Positions 17,940-26,543 of a DNA stretch of 37,187 bases are shown one piece after another. Both the position numbers and the translations under genes were made by a program. Numbering within the stretch: the stretch's first letter is position 1; each line of letters begins with the position of its first letter. Source of the DNA: Acidimicrobiales bacterium AG-410-I20 (GTDB taxonomy: Bacteria > Actinomycetota > Acidimicrobiia > Acidimicrobiales > MedAcidi-G1); the NCBI GenBank assembly GCA_949538625.1, contig CATISD010000145.1, positions 1-37,187 on the forward strand, written 5' to 3'. The notes below the pieces were generated by a model, which worked only from the letters and a program-made list of their open reading frames with translations, had not been told where the DNA came from and made no database searches.

Positions 17940-19583
17940 GTGGCTAATACTTCTCAGTTAGAAGCGAAGGATATTCGCAGCTTTATGAACCAGTTTTTTG
18001 TGGCGCTGGTAGCTCATCGCGAAGCCTTGAACATGCTCAATGTATATCCGGTTCCTGATGGGGATACGGGTACGAATATGGCCATGACGGCAGAGTCAGT
18101 AGTTAACGCACTAAATGAACTACCAGAAGATGCCGAGATTACGGAAGTTACATCTGCGATTGCTCATGGCTCTCTAATGGGAGCGCGAGGAAACTCTGGA
18201 GTAATACTCTCACAGGTTCTTCGTGCTTTCTCTTCAGAGATAGGAAGTGCTGGTTCTTTGAATGCTGAATCTGCTTCAAATGGGCTTTCTGAAGCAGCGG
18301 AAGCAGCATATGGCGCTGTAATGACACCTGTCGAGGGAACAATTTTGACTGTGGTAAGAGAATCTTCTGAAGCAGCTGAAGTTGCTAAAGGAGAAGGAAA
18401 CGATCTTCTCGGGATTATTGAAGTAGCACTTGAACGCGGGAAAGATGCATTGGCTCGCACCCCTGACATGCTTCCAGTTCTAGCGGAGGCAGGAGTGGTA
18501 GATGCTGGAGGGAGCGGGTATTTGCTTTTACTAGACGCGCTTCTAAACGTAATTGACGGGCGCCCCTTGCCTGAGGCCCCAGAAGTGAATTCTTCTTTGA
18601 CCGGGGTAGGAGAGTCGCATGAAACAAAAGAGTCTCTTATTGAGGGTCCAAGATATGAAGTCATGTATTTCCTTGAAGCTGAAGACGAACTCATTCCCTC
18701 ATTTAAGGAAAATTGGAATCAGATTGGAGATTCAATAGTTGTAGTTGGAGGAGATGGCACATGGAACTGTCATGTCCATACAGACGATATAGGTGCAGCC
18801 ATAGAAGCAGGAATTAGTGTTGGCCGCCCTTATAAAATTCGTGTTTCTGACTTGCTGGAAGAAGCAGAAGAACAAGCATGGGTTCGCGAACAAATGATGG
18901 AAACCCGTGAAGAGGAAGCGGGACCCCCAGTTCCTTGTGCTGTTGTCGCTGTAGCAAATGGTGTTGGAATAGTTGATATTTTCCACTCATTGGGAGTTCA
19001 GAAAGTGATTGCTGGTGGCCAGTCAATGAATCCGTCAACAGAGCAACTACTTGAGGCCGTCGAAACAGTTCCTGCTGATGAAGTAGTGATCCTTCCTAAT
19101 AACGGAAACATTATCCCTGTTGCAGAACAGGTAGATGGACAGACATCTAAAACCGTCCGTGTTGTCAGAACAAAGGGAATTACTGAAGGGTTTGCTTCTC
19201 TCTTGGAATACGATCCACAAGGAACTGCAGAAGAAAACTTAGAGGGGATGTCTGTCGCTGCCTCTCAGGTAGTTGCAGGAGAGGTGACAGTCGCTGTAAG
19301 AGACTCTGGAAGTGACGCGGGGGAAATCTTCGAAGGCGATTATTTAGGGCTTTCAGATGGCAAAGTCCAAGTAATTGCGAACTCTCTCTTTGGAGCCACG
19401 ACTCAACTAATTAGTGAACTAATAGCAGATCATGAATTAGTGACGTTGATAGCTGGGGCTGAAGTAGAAGATTCCACAACATCGGAAATCGTTTCTTGGC
19501 TCGAAAAAGAACATCCTATGGTTGAATTAGAAACCCATTTTGGTGGACAACCTTTGTATCAGTATTTTCTTGGAATTGAATAG
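17940..19583 (+). CDS. DhaL/DAK2-domain kinase, FakA/YloV-like
   Basis: The 547-residue protein begins with a DhaL-type ATP-binding domain (LNVYPVPDGDTGTNMAMT, where Asp residues bind Mg-ADP, and GARGNSGVILSQVLRAFS). It continues with the middle segment YEVMYFLEAEDELIPSFKENW and a C-terminal domain (CAVVAVANGVGIVDIFHSLG, then GGQSMNPSTEQLLEAV and VVILPNNGNIIPVAEQV). Architecture and length match FakA, the kinase of the fatty-acid kinase pair that phosphorylates FakB-bound fatty acids. No fakB is in the window. The start is GTG at 17940, just after AAGGAT. recG follows after nine bases, the same order as yloV-recG in many Gram-positives. plsX, which handles acyl phosphate, lies about 5 kb downstream. 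Confidence 0.85.
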   Translation: MANTSQLEAKDIRSFMNQFFVALVAHREALNMLNVYPVPDGDTGTNMAMTAESVVNALNELPEDAEITEVTSAIAHGSLMGARGNSGVILSQVLRAFSSEIGSAGSLNAESASNGLSEAAEAAYGAVMTPVEGTILTVVRESSEAAEVAKGEGNDLLGIIEVALERGKDALARTPDMLPVLAEAGVVDAGGSGYLLLLDALLNVIDGRPLPEAPEVNSSLTGVGESHETKESLIEGPRYEVMYFLEAEDELIPSFKENWNQIGDSIVVVGGDGTWNCHVHTDDIGAAIEAGISVGRPYKIRVSDLLEEAEEQAWVREQMMETREEEAGPPVPCAVVAVANGVGIVDIFHSLGVQKVIAGGQSMNPSTEQLLEAVETVPADEVVILPNNGNIIPVAEQVDGQTSKTVRVVRTKGITEGFASLLEYDPQGTAEENLEGMSVAASQVVAGEVTVAVRDSGSDAGEIFEGDYLGLSDGKVQVIANSLFGATTQLISELIADHELVTLIAGAEVEDSTTSEIVSWLEKEHPMVELETHFGGQPLYQYFLGIE

Positions 19584-19592
19584 AGAGTTACT

Positions 19593-21719
19593 GTGACTGA
19601 TAAAGGAGTCACACTTCGGGAATTAAAGGAACGACCCGTAACAGACCTCAATGGAGTAAATGCTAAAAAAGCCGAATCACTTGGAAAAATTAGCGTAACT
19701 TCAGTACTTGACTTAATAACTGTATACCCAAGAAGGTACATTGACCGCAGTAAGCAAATCAACATTGATGATTTGACTGTCGGTGAGGAGGGTATGATCC
19801 TCGTTACCGTTTCAAAAGTAACAACTCGACGAATGCGCAACCGTCGTTCTTTGGTTGAAGTATCAGCGACCGATGAAACAGGGTCTATGCGTTTAGTTTT
19901 CTTCAATCAACCTTGGCGCGTTAAACAACTTTCTGAAGGAAAAGAAATAATTATTTTTGGTCGACTTGACCTTTACCAAGGGCACAAGCAGATGACAAAT
20001 CCCATCGTAGATTTAGTCGGCGACCGAACCGGCAGAATCGTAGCGGTTTACCCTCAGTCAGAGATCGCCGGAGTGCAAAGTTGGGATTTAGATACATTGA
20101 TCGCCGAAGCGTTAAGACGGGTTATGAAGGTTAGAGGATTTGAAGACTCGGTCCCGGAGAAAATTAGAGATAGATACCGCCTCGTTGATCGATCAAAAGC
20201 ATTCCATCAGATTCACAGACCTGACTCAATGCAGGAGGTAGCTGAAGCACGACGAAGACTTGTTTTCGATGAACTTTTAAGAATTCAACTTGAATTAGTG
20301 CAGCGAAAGATTCAATTGGAGAAACTAACGAAAGGAATTAGTCACAAGTCATCAGGGGGGTTAGAAGCAAAATTTCATCAAGAACTCCCGTATGAACTAA
20401 CTGATGCCCAGAAGAGGGTAATTAATGAAATTTCAGGAGATTTAGAAAGCCATTCGCCCATGCATCGCTTATTGCAAGGTGATGTGGGCTCTGGGAAAAC
20501 AGTAGTTGCTGTAACTGCGTTACTGTCGGCGGTAGAAAGTGGCTATCAAGGAGCTTTTATGGCTCCAACGGAGGTGCTCGCTGAACAGCACTATTCAAGT
20601 ATTTCAAAACTTTTAGAGAATATAGAGGTCAAAGACGACTTAACGCTGCTTGAGCAACGCCCACTTCGAATTGAACTTTTAACAAGCAACATTTCAGCGA
20701 TCTACCGAAGAGAGTTGTTGCAGAAACTCTCCAATGGCGAGATTGATATTGTCGTGGGTACCCACGCTTTGATTCAAGATGAAATTTTGTTTGCCTCATT
20801 AGGTGTAGTCGTGATTGATGAACAACATCGATTCGGAGTAGATCAAAGAGCAGCGTTAAAAGAAAAACAGTCCGATGGGGTGGCTCCGAATGTGTTAGTG
20901 ATGACAGCCACACCAATTCCTCGGACAGCAGCAATGACTGTCTACGGAGATCTTGATGTTTCAGTTTTGGATGAAATGCCACCCGGCCGAATTCCGATTA
21001 GAACTTTATGGGTAAGAGAAGAACAGGAAGCATGGGAATCAATATTTGAAGAGGTTAGAGAAGGTAGGCAGGCATATGTTGTGTGTCCATTAATTGATGA
21101 ATCTGATTCACTAAATGTCCGTTCCGTAGAAGAAACATTTAGTCGTTTATCAAAACAGGTATTCCCTGATTTACGTGTTGAACTTTTGCATGGTCGAATA
21201 AAGACTAATGAAAAAAATGAAATCATGGAAAAATTTCGAGCAGGCAATATAGATGTTCTTGTGGCTACAACGGTGATAGAGGTAGGTGTGGATGTTCCTA
21301 ATGCCACCGTCATGGTTGTTTTAGACGCAGATCGGTTTGGAATCGCTCAACTTCATCAATTGCGTGGACGGGTAGGGCGTGGTTCGAGTTCAAGTATCTG
21401 TTTTTTAGTCGGAGAGCCAGGAACTGCTATTGGAGAAGAACGCCTTAAGGCCTTAGTGGAGACAACAGATGGATTTGAATTAGCTGAAGTAGATCTTGAA
21501 TTACGTGGAGAGGGAACGATCATGGCGGATCGCCAGAAAGGGCGCAATGACTTACGTTTAGCTTCTTTGCGTAGAGATCGAGAATGGGTAGAGATCGCCC
21601 GAGAGGTCGCAGTAGAAATGGTTAGTCAAGATCTAGATTTAGTCCGCCATCAGAACTTAAAAGAAGAAATTTCTGTCTTTCTTGAAGATTCAGACGGCGA
21701 GTATCTTCTCAAATCATGA
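19593..21719 (+). CDS. recG: ATP-dependent DNA helicase RecG
   Basis: RecG remodels stalled replication forks and branch-migrates Holliday junctions. The 708-residue protein has the N-terminal wedge/OB domain (LITVYPRRYIDRSKQINIDDL; RRSLVEVSATDETGSMRLVFFNQPW) and the SF2 helicase core: YELTDAQKRVINEI (Q-motif region), Walker A GDVGSGKTVVA, APTEVLAEQHY, VVGTHALIQ, DEQHRFGVDQR (motif II), MTATPIPRT (III), VATTVIEVGVDVPNA (V) and QLHQLRGRVGRG (VI). The TRG-type C-terminal region with LELRGEGTIMADRQ is present. The start is GTG at 19593. Length is a little over E. coli RecG (693). Confidence 0.97.
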   Translation: MTDKGVTLRELKERPVTDLNGVNAKKAESLGKISVTSVLDLITVYPRRYIDRSKQINIDDLTVGEEGMILVTVSKVTTRRMRNRRSLVEVSATDETGSMRLVFFNQPWRVKQLSEGKEIIIFGRLDLYQGHKQMTNPIVDLVGDRTGRIVAVYPQSEIAGVQSWDLDTLIAEALRRVMKVRGFEDSVPEKIRDRYRLVDRSKAFHQIHRPDSMQEVAEARRRLVFDELLRIQLELVQRKIQLEKLTKGISHKSSGGLEAKFHQELPYELTDAQKRVINEISGDLESHSPMHRLLQGDVGSGKTVVAVTALLSAVESGYQGAFMAPTEVLAEQHYSSISKLLENIEVKDDLTLLEQRPLRIELLTSNISAIYRRELLQKLSNGEIDIVVGTHALIQDEILFASLGVVVIDEQHRFGVDQRAALKEKQSDGVAPNVLVMTATPIPRTAAMTVYGDLDVSVLDEMPPGRIPIRTLWVREEQEAWESIFEEVREGRQAYVVCPLIDESDSLNVRSVEETFSRLSKQVFPDLRVELLHGRIKTNEKNEIMEKFRAGNIDVLVATTVIEVGVDVPNATVMVVLDADRFGIAQLHQLRGRVGRGSSSSICFLVGEPGTAIGEERLKALVETTDGFELAEVDLELRGEGTIMADRQKGRNDLRLASLRRDREWVEIAREVAVEMVSQDLDLVRHQNLKEEISVFLEDSDGEYLLKS

Positions 21720-21734
21720 GAATTTTGAAGTTAC

Positions 21735-21911
21735 CTAGCTAAACGTTTCTTCTTCGTCATCGAATTCAGGTAGAACAATATCCCATCTATCGAGACAGTC
21801 TTTGCAACGATAAGCCACTGAATCTCCAGGTTCGAATTCTGAGTCGGGATGAGGGAGGAGGTAACATTTCCCACCACAGTCAACACATATAATTGTTTGT
21901 GGAGCTTTCAT
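21735..21911 (-). CDS. Small zinc-ribbon protein (58 aa), unknown function
   Basis: This gene is absent from the ORF track because of its size. The minus strand from ATG at 21911 to TAG at 21735 reads MKAPQTIICVDCGGKCYLLP, continues through PGDSVAYRCKDCLDRWDIV and ends in an acidic tail (EFDDEEETFS). Two CxxC knuckles (CVDC and CKDC) separated by about 26 residues, plus a further Cys, suggest one zinc ribbon. The gene fills the gap between recG and rsmD almost exactly on the opposite strand. Its start is only 20 bp from the rsmD start, so the two promoters must overlap the neighbouring coding sequence. The intact frame and CxxC spacing make it a believable gene. Function unknown. Confidence 0.7.
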   Translation of the reverse strand: MKAPQTIICVDCGGKCYLLPHPDSEFEPGDSVAYRCKDCLDRWDIVLPEFDDEEETFS

Positions 21912-21931
21912 TTAACGCACCATACTGTTGT

Positions 21932-22465
21932 ATGAGGATAGTTGCCGGAAAGTTGAAGGGGCGCAGTTTGGATTCGCCAGAAGGCGACCAAGTACGGCCT
22001 ACCAGTAGTCGTGTGAAAGAAGCCATGTTTAATGCTCTTTACAGTCTTGACGCTATTGAAGATGCAAAAGTTCTTGATCTATTTGCGGGGTCTGGGGCAT
22101 TAGGAATTGAAGCACTGTCTCGAGGATCTGCAGAGGCAGTTTTTGTAGAAAAGTCTTCACGAAATGCAAAACTTGTACGTCAAAATATTGAAAAATGTGG
22201 ACTTGGTGAGCAGTCAGAAGTCCACATAGACGAAGCAACTAGGTGGCTTCGTAATAATTCTGGCCCTTGGGATTTGGTCATACTGGATCCACCATACGAA
22301 TTTGATGAATGGGAAAATATATTCAATGTTCTTGAAGCAAAAGTAGTTGTAGTCGAATCAAATCGAGAAATTAAGCCGGGGAATGGGTGGCATGTTCAAA
22401 GAAGTAGACAATATGGGGCTACCGTGGTGTTATTAGTTATTAGAGACCAGGAGAGCAAATCATAG
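21932..22465 (+). CDS. rsmD: 16S rRNA (guanine966-N2)-methyltransferase
   Basis: The 177-residue protein carries the RsmD family signature: MRIVAGKLKGRSLDSPEG at the start, RPTSSRVKEAMFNAL, the SAM-binding VLDLFAGSGALGIEALSRG and the catalytic DPPYEF of N6/N2 amino-methyltransferases. It methylates G966 of 16S rRNA in the 30S head. I start at ATG 21932, since homologues begin MRI(V/I)AG; the track start at 21893 would overlap the antisense zinc-ribbon gene. coaD follows after 18 bp, the classic rsmD-coaD pair. Confidence 0.95.
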   Translation: MRIVAGKLKGRSLDSPEGDQVRPTSSRVKEAMFNALYSLDAIEDAKVLDLFAGSGALGIEALSRGSAEAVFVEKSSRNAKLVRQNIEKCGLGEQSEVHIDEATRWLRNNSGPWDLVILDPPYEFDEWENIFNVLEAKVVVVESNREIKPGNGWHVQRSRQYGATVVLLVIRDQESKS

Positions 22466-22483
22466 AAAAAGGGGGTTTGCCAA

Positions 22484-22963
22484 GTGACTTGTGTTTTGTA
22501 TCCAGGCTCGTTTGACCCTATACATAACGGGCACGTAGAAATGGTTGAAACCGCAGCTTCGCTATTTGATGAAGTTGTCGTTGGAACTCTAATGAACCCT
22601 TCTAAAGGAGGAGGACTTTTTTCTTTAGAAGAACGAATGGGTTTGTTAGATGAATGTTTCAAACATTTGACGAATGTTCGAACAACTATGTTCGATGGAT
22701 TAGTGGTCACGCTCGCAAAAGAAGAAGGAGCGGACTTTATAATTAAGGGGCTTAGAGCGGTGTCAGATTTTGAATCTGAACTACAAATGGCTCAAACCAA
22801 TTTGGCTATTTCTGGGGTTCACACCCTTTTTCTTCCAACCGCTTCGCGCCGTTCTTTTTTGGCCTCAGGTTTGATTAGAGAAGTGGCGCGACTCGGCGGA
22901 AATGTTGAAGATATGGTGCCTGACCCTGTCTACAAGAAATTAAAAGAAAAGCTGCCATCGTGA
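22484..22963 (+). CDS. coaD: Phosphopantetheine adenylyltransferase
   Basis: CoaD transfers AMP from ATP to 4'-phosphopantetheine, the penultimate step of CoA synthesis. The 159-residue protein has the nucleotidyltransferase signature YPGSFDPIHNGHVEM, the KGLRAVSDFESELQMAQTN block and the C-terminal SGLIREVARLGGNVEDMVP. The start is GTG at 22484 preceded by a strong GGGGG purine run. It overlaps the next gene by four bases (GTGA), implying coupled translation. Confidence 0.96.
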   Translation: MTCVLYPGSFDPIHNGHVEMVETAASLFDEVVVGTLMNPSKGGGLFSLEERMGLLDECFKHLTNVRTTMFDGLVVTLAKEEGADFIIKGLRAVSDFESELQMAQTNLAISGVHTLFLPTASRRSFLASGLIREVARLGGNVEDMVPDPVYKKLKEKLPS

Positions 22964-23574
22964 CAGACGATTTTTCTCAGCTTTCGGAGCCTGATCCGTA
23001 TCGCCCTCCGCAAGTAGAGGCTATTTTGCGCGAAGCGCGTGACATCATCGAGAATGCTCGCGCCATGCCACTTTCAGCTTCATCAATGGTCAACAAAGAA
23101 GAGCTTTTGGAAATGATTGACGAGGCGATGCGAAGGATGCCTGATGATTTACGGAACGCCCGATGGCTTTTAAAAGAGCGCGAAGAGTTTTTAGCCAAAG
23201 TCACTCGAGAAGGAGATGAAATTCTTGAGTTGGCGCGATCTCGAGCTGAGCGCTTAGTGCAAAGAACTGAAGTGGTAAGAACTGCTGAACAAAAAGCAAG
23301 ACAACTTGTTGAAACAGCCAGAGAAGAGAGCCGAAGGATGCGCTTAGAAACAGAAGATTATTGTGACCAAAAGTTGAAAAATTTTGAGTCAGCTCTGGGA
23401 GAAGCAAAGGATGTTATTGCAGCAGGTCGCAGGAAACTGCAAGAGACAGGAACAGGGCGAAATCAAGAGAGTTTAGAAACTGATTCTCGTGAAATAGAAG
23501 TTGCAGAGAGTAGTTCTAGTTCTGGCGCAGCGCTTTTTGATCAGGACAACATCTCAGATAATGATGACTATTAA
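22960..23574 (+). CDS. SepIVA-like coiled-coil (DivIVA-related) cell-division protein
   Basis: This 204-residue, highly charged protein is mostly predicted coiled coil (AQKARQLVETAREESRRMRL and similar). It recalls mycobacterial SepIVA: an N-terminal segment with AREIIENAR-type repeats followed by a methionine-proline turn and a LLEMIDEAMRRMPDDLRNAR helix, then TAHAEADRLR-like and DYCDQKLKNFESALG segments and a GRRKL end. SepIVA is an essential septal factor. Its gene neighbours a DUF177 gene and rnc in mycobacteria, which fits the order here (coaD, this gene, DUF177, rpmF, then rnc further on). The C-terminal tail is Ser/Asp-rich and variable. Identification is from memory of the family, so the functional transfer is moderate. 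Confidence 0.65.
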   Translation: MTDDFSQLSEPDPYRPPQVEAILREARDIIENARAMPLSASSMVNKEELLEMIDEAMRRMPDDLRNARWLLKEREEFLAKVTREGDEILELARSRAERLVQRTEVVRTAEQKARQLVETAREESRRMRLETEDYCDQKLKNFESALGEAKDVIAAGRRKLQETGTGRNQESLETDSREIEVAESSSSSGAALFDQDNISDNDDY

Positions 23575-24127
23575 TAAGTCAGTCGGTAAAGATCTTATTT
23601 TCCCATTGACGCTACTTAAGCGTAGACCAGAAAAAATTCACCATGTAAATAAAGAGGTCTCCCTAGATGGCTTAGAGATTTCTACAGCTCGTGTTCCAGA
23701 GGGGCGTGTAGGTTTGGACCTCACCGTCGAGTTGAGCAGAGAAGAAGTTTTAGTTGCTGGGAAAGTTGTCGCCAGTTGGAGCGCAGAATGCAGGCGTTGC
23801 GTTGAGGAAATTTCTGGACAATTAGAACTCTCTATTAGTGAAATTTTTCTTTCTGTTAATCAATTCAAGGATGAAGTTAATTTCAACGTTGAAGACGCCT
23901 TTCCTTTCAAAGAAATTGATGGAGAGGAGGCAATTGATTTAGAAGAAGTGGTTAGAGACTCGATTTTGTTGGCTTTACCGTTTTCTCCACTCTGCTCAGA
24001 GGAATGTCAAGGCCCTGACCCTCAAAGGTTTCCAACGCAGGCAAATACTGAAAAGAAAGACTTTGAAAAGGACCCGCGTTGGGCAGTTCTTGATCAATTA
24101 AAGTTCGACAAAGATAATTCCGCTTAA
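23564..24127 (+). CDS. DUF177/YceD family protein
   Basis: The 187-residue protein belongs to the YceD/DUF177 family, almost always encoded directly before rpmF, as here. It shows the family's cysteine pattern, with ECRRCVEEISGQLEL followed by LPFSPLCSEECQGPDP, likely a metal site, and the acidic EAIDLEEVVRDSILLALP helix. In plants and E. coli the family is linked to 23S rRNA/ribosome accumulation. I place the start at one of the tandem ATGs at 23561/23564, overlapping the SepIVA-like gene by about 11-14 bases. The ORF-track start at 23501 lies within the upstream gene and has no homology. Confidence 0.9.
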   Translation: MTINKSVGKDLIFPLTLLKRRPEKIHHVNKEVSLDGLEISTARVPEGRVGLDLTVELSREEVLVAGKVVASWSAECRRCVEEISGQLELSISEIFLSVNQFKDEVNFNVEDAFPFKEIDGEEAIDLEEVVRDSILLALPFSPLCSEECQGPDPQRFPTQANTEKKDFEKDPRWAVLDQLKFDKDNSA

Positions 24128-24228
24128 GTCACTGCCACCAAATACTTTTAGTTCCGCTAACCTTGCTAGTTCGTCAAATTAATAATCAATTGGCGTAACC
24201 TGTAAATAAATCAATTAAGGACCAGAAA

Positions 24229-24408
24229 ATGGCTGTTCCAAAGAAGAAAACCTCAAAAGCAAAAGGACGAAGCCGAAGAGCTTCGAACTGGACGCTGAGC
24301 GCTCCATCTCGAAGCACTTGCCCGCGGTGTGGCGCTATAAAAAGGCCACATCGAGTTTGCGGTAATTGTGGATGGTATGCAGGCAAACAAGCCATTGATG
24401 TTGAATAG
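24229..24408 (+). CDS. rpmF: 50S ribosomal protein L32
   Basis: This 59-residue gene is missing from the ORF track. From ATG 24229 it reads [20 protein letters not shown], then [34 protein letters not shown] to TAG 24408. The MAVPKKK(T/K)S start and two CxxC knuckles (CPRC and CGNC) identify zinc-binding L32. AAGGA lies at suitable spacing upstream. It is flanked by DUF177 upstream and plsX downstream, the widespread yceD-rpmF-plsX order. Confidence 0.97.
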   Translation: MAVPKKKTSKAKGRSRRASNWTLSAPSRSTCPRCGAIKRPHRVCGNCGWYAGKQAIDVE

Positions 24409-24417
24409 ATAGATCTG

Positions 24418-25410
24418 ATGCCTCCACTGTCGCCAATAGCTGTTGATGCGATGGGAGGGGATAAAGCCCCGGATGAAATTGTTGCAGGGGCACGACAAGC
24501 ATTCGAAAAACATGGCATACCAGTAGTTCTTGTAGGAGATCCAGGCAAGATTCAAAACTCTGGAGATCTTGACATCATTCCTGCTATGGAAGCAATCCCC
24601 ATGGATGCTGAGCCGGGATCTAGCGTCAGGAAGATGAAAGACTCCTCTCTGGTGCGGGCGGCTGAAGCAGTTCGAGACGGCAAAGCATCAGCAATGGTTA
24701 GCGCAGGAAATACAGGAGCAACTATGGCCAGTGCGCTTTTGCGAATGGGAAGAATCAAAGGAGTCGCACGACCAGCTATTGCAACACTTATCCCAACTCC
24801 TGGCTCAACATCAACAGTTTTTCTCGATGCAGGCGCAAACGCAGAATGCAGACCTGAATGGTTAGTTCAGTTTGCCAAGATGGGCTCAGTGTTTGCTCGC
24901 CTCCGACTTAATGTTGAGCAACCTCGTGTGGGACTTCTTTCCATTGGTGAGGAGCCTGGAAAGGGCAGTCCATTCATTAAAGAAGCATACGAAGAAATGT
25001 CCAAGGTCTCTTGGTCTGACTCGATCTTTCTTGGCAATGTAGAAGGTCGGGATTTGATGTCAGACCAAGTGGATGTAGTGGTAACAGATGGCTTTACTGG
25101 AAATGTCGCACTAAAAACTCTTGAAGGATCTCTAAAGACCTTAATGATGGCGCTTTTTACCGCGCTTGGTGAACGACCTGAAGCCGCTGAGGCCGCTCAA
25201 GTGCTTAGCCCGGAACTGGACGAACTGTATAAAGTCTTTCACCCAGATTCTTACGGTGGAGCAATGCTCCTTGGAGTTAAAGGGGTTTGCATAATTAGTC
25301 ACGGCTCTTCTAGTGCATTAGCTATAGAGAATGCAATTAATGTTGCGGCTGAAATGGTTGAAGCAGATGTAGTTGGAAATATTACGGCTTCCGTGAGCGA
25401 CAATATCTAG
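24418..25410 (+). CDS. plsX: Phosphate acyltransferase PlsX
   Basis: PlsX makes acyl-phosphate from acyl-ACP, the donor for PlsY in the first step of phospholipid synthesis. The 330-residue protein has IAVDAMGGDKAPDEIVAGA at the N-terminus, VSAGNTGATMASALLRMGRIKGV, LDAGAN, VGLLSIGEEPGKGSP, VVVTDGFTGNVALKTLEGS and the C-terminal GGAMLLGVKGVCIISHGSSS. All are strongly typical of the family. It starts nine bases after rpmF. acpP, the source of its substrate carrier, follows. Confidence 0.96.
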   Translation: MPPLSPIAVDAMGGDKAPDEIVAGARQAFEKHGIPVVLVGDPGKIQNSGDLDIIPAMEAIPMDAEPGSSVRKMKDSSLVRAAEAVRDGKASAMVSAGNTGATMASALLRMGRIKGVARPAIATLIPTPGSTSTVFLDAGANAECRPEWLVQFAKMGSVFARLRLNVEQPRVGLLSIGEEPGKGSPFIKEAYEEMSKVSWSDSIFLGNVEGRDLMSDQVDVVVTDGFTGNVALKTLEGSLKTLMMALFTALGERPEAAEAAQVLSPELDELYKVFHPDSYGGAMLLGVKGVCIISHGSSSALAIENAINVAAEMVEADVVGNITASVSDNI

Positions 25411-25557
25411 CATCTCAGTATATTTCAGTACATTTAAGCATCTGCTGAGCAGTAGGTTTCTTCCGGTAAGATTGCAAATTGATGTTTAGTGTTAAAGAAA
25501 CACAATCTACAGTCCGGAGGAACCGTGCCTGCTGAAACACATATCCAAGGAGATCCT

Positions 25558-25815
25558 ATGAGCCGTGACGAAATTCTTAATCTTATAAGTGAAAGACTCG
25601 CAGACATTTTAGAAATAGAGACCCAGGAGATCGGAGAAGGGGATTCTTTCGCTGATGACCTTGAAGCCGACTCTTTAGCATTGATTGAACTAGTTGAAGC
25701 GATCGAAGAAGAGCTAAGTGAAAGATCTATCGGATTCCGATTTGAGGATGAAGACCTAGAAGATCTTAGAACAGTACGCGATGCGGTGGACTATGTCGTT
25801 TCTCGCCTTGGCTGA
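25558..25815 (+). CDS. acpP: Acyl carrier protein
   Basis: The acidic 85-residue protein has the phosphopantetheine attachment motif DSFADDLEADSLALIELVEA with the serine at about residue 39 (DSL). It carries acyl chains in fatty acid synthesis. I chose ATG 25558 because AAGGAG sits five bases upstream and the resulting N-terminus fits normal ACPs. A GTG at 25525 with its own GGAGG would add 11 residues and cannot be excluded. It is placed between plsX and rnc and overlaps the start of rnc. Confidence 0.92.
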   Translation: MSRDEILNLISERLADILEIETQEIGEGDSFADDLEADSLALIELVEAIEEELSERSIGFRFEDEDLEDLRTVRDAVDYVVSRLG

Positions 25816-26533
25816 CAATTCTAGTCTTGCAGGGTCAGTGGAAAAACAGACCCAACAGATTGAGGATCTAGGTTACACATTTCAAGACATTGAGTTCCTT
25901 GCATCTGCCTTGACTCACCGTTCTTGGTGTGCAGAATTTGGTGGGACTTCTAACGAGCGCCTCGAATTTTTAGGAGATGCTGTATTAGGGCTAGTGGTAA
26001 CTCAAAATATCTATCTATCTAATCCAGATATTCCAGAAGGACAGTTAGCTAAAATTCGTTCTGCCGTAGTCAGTTCAAAAGCGCTTGCAGAGATAGCTGA
26101 ACAAATTGGTGTTGGTCAAGCGCTATGCCTTGGAAAAGGCGAAGAATCTTCAGGAGGCCGAAGTAAGTCTTCCATTCTGGCAGATGCTCTTGAAGCAATT
26201 ATTGGAGCAATTTATCTAGACGGAGGAATATCTTCAGCCACTGAGGTTATAGAGAGACTCTTCAAAGATGCAATTATAGAAGCCTCCATGGACCCTGGTA
26301 TTCACGACTACAAAACTCGCCTCCAAGAATTTTCTGCTCAACATTTTGGTGTAGCACCTACTTATCAAGTTGAAGCTAAAGGCCCAGATCATGATCGAGA
26401 ATTTTCTGCACTAGCACAAATTGAAGACCAGACTTTCGGTCCTGGTGCTGGGACTTCAAAGAAGGAGGCAGAACAAGAGGCAGCTCGAATTGCTTGTCAA
26501 GTATTAATCCCAGAAACAAATATCAATCGTTGA
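25793..26533 (+). CDS. rnc: Ribonuclease III
   Basis: RNase III cleaves double-stranded RNA in rRNA and mRNA processing. The catalytic domain shows the signature NERLEFLGDAVLGLVV, SKALAEIAEQIGVG and LADALEAIIGAIYLDGG (metal-binding Glu/Asp). A dsRNA-binding domain follows (DYKTRLQEFSAQHFGVAPTY to TSKKEAEQEAARIACQ). Candidate starts are ATG 25781 and ATG 25793, both inside the acpP 3' end and neither with a clear Shine-Dalgarno; I use 25793. This gives about 246 residues, a normal length. Confidence 0.95.
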   Translation: MSFLALADNSSLAGSVEKQTQQIEDLGYTFQDIEFLASALTHRSWCAEFGGTSNERLEFLGDAVLGLVVTQNIYLSNPDIPEGQLAKIRSAVVSSKALAEIAEQIGVGQALCLGKGEESSGGRSKSSILADALEAIIGAIYLDGGISSATEVIERLFKDAIIEASMDPGIHDYKTRLQEFSAQHFGVAPTYQVEAKGPDHDREFSALAQIEDQTFGPGAGTSKKEAEQEAARIACQVLIPETNINR

Positions 26534-26543
26534 AAGAAGTATT

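Noticed and set aside
18164-18694. 176-residue Ser/Ala-rich minus-strand ORF opposite the fakA-like gene
   Set aside because: Shadow of a strongly supported gene; its composition is what the antisense of Glu/Ala-rich coding gives.
24186-24548. 120-residue minus-strand ORF over rpmF and the start of plsX
   Set aside because: Antisense shadow; the forward strand holds unmistakable L32 and PlsX.
25441-25455. CTGCTGAGCAG palindrome upstream of acpP
   Set aside because: Short arms with essentially no loop; likely chance.
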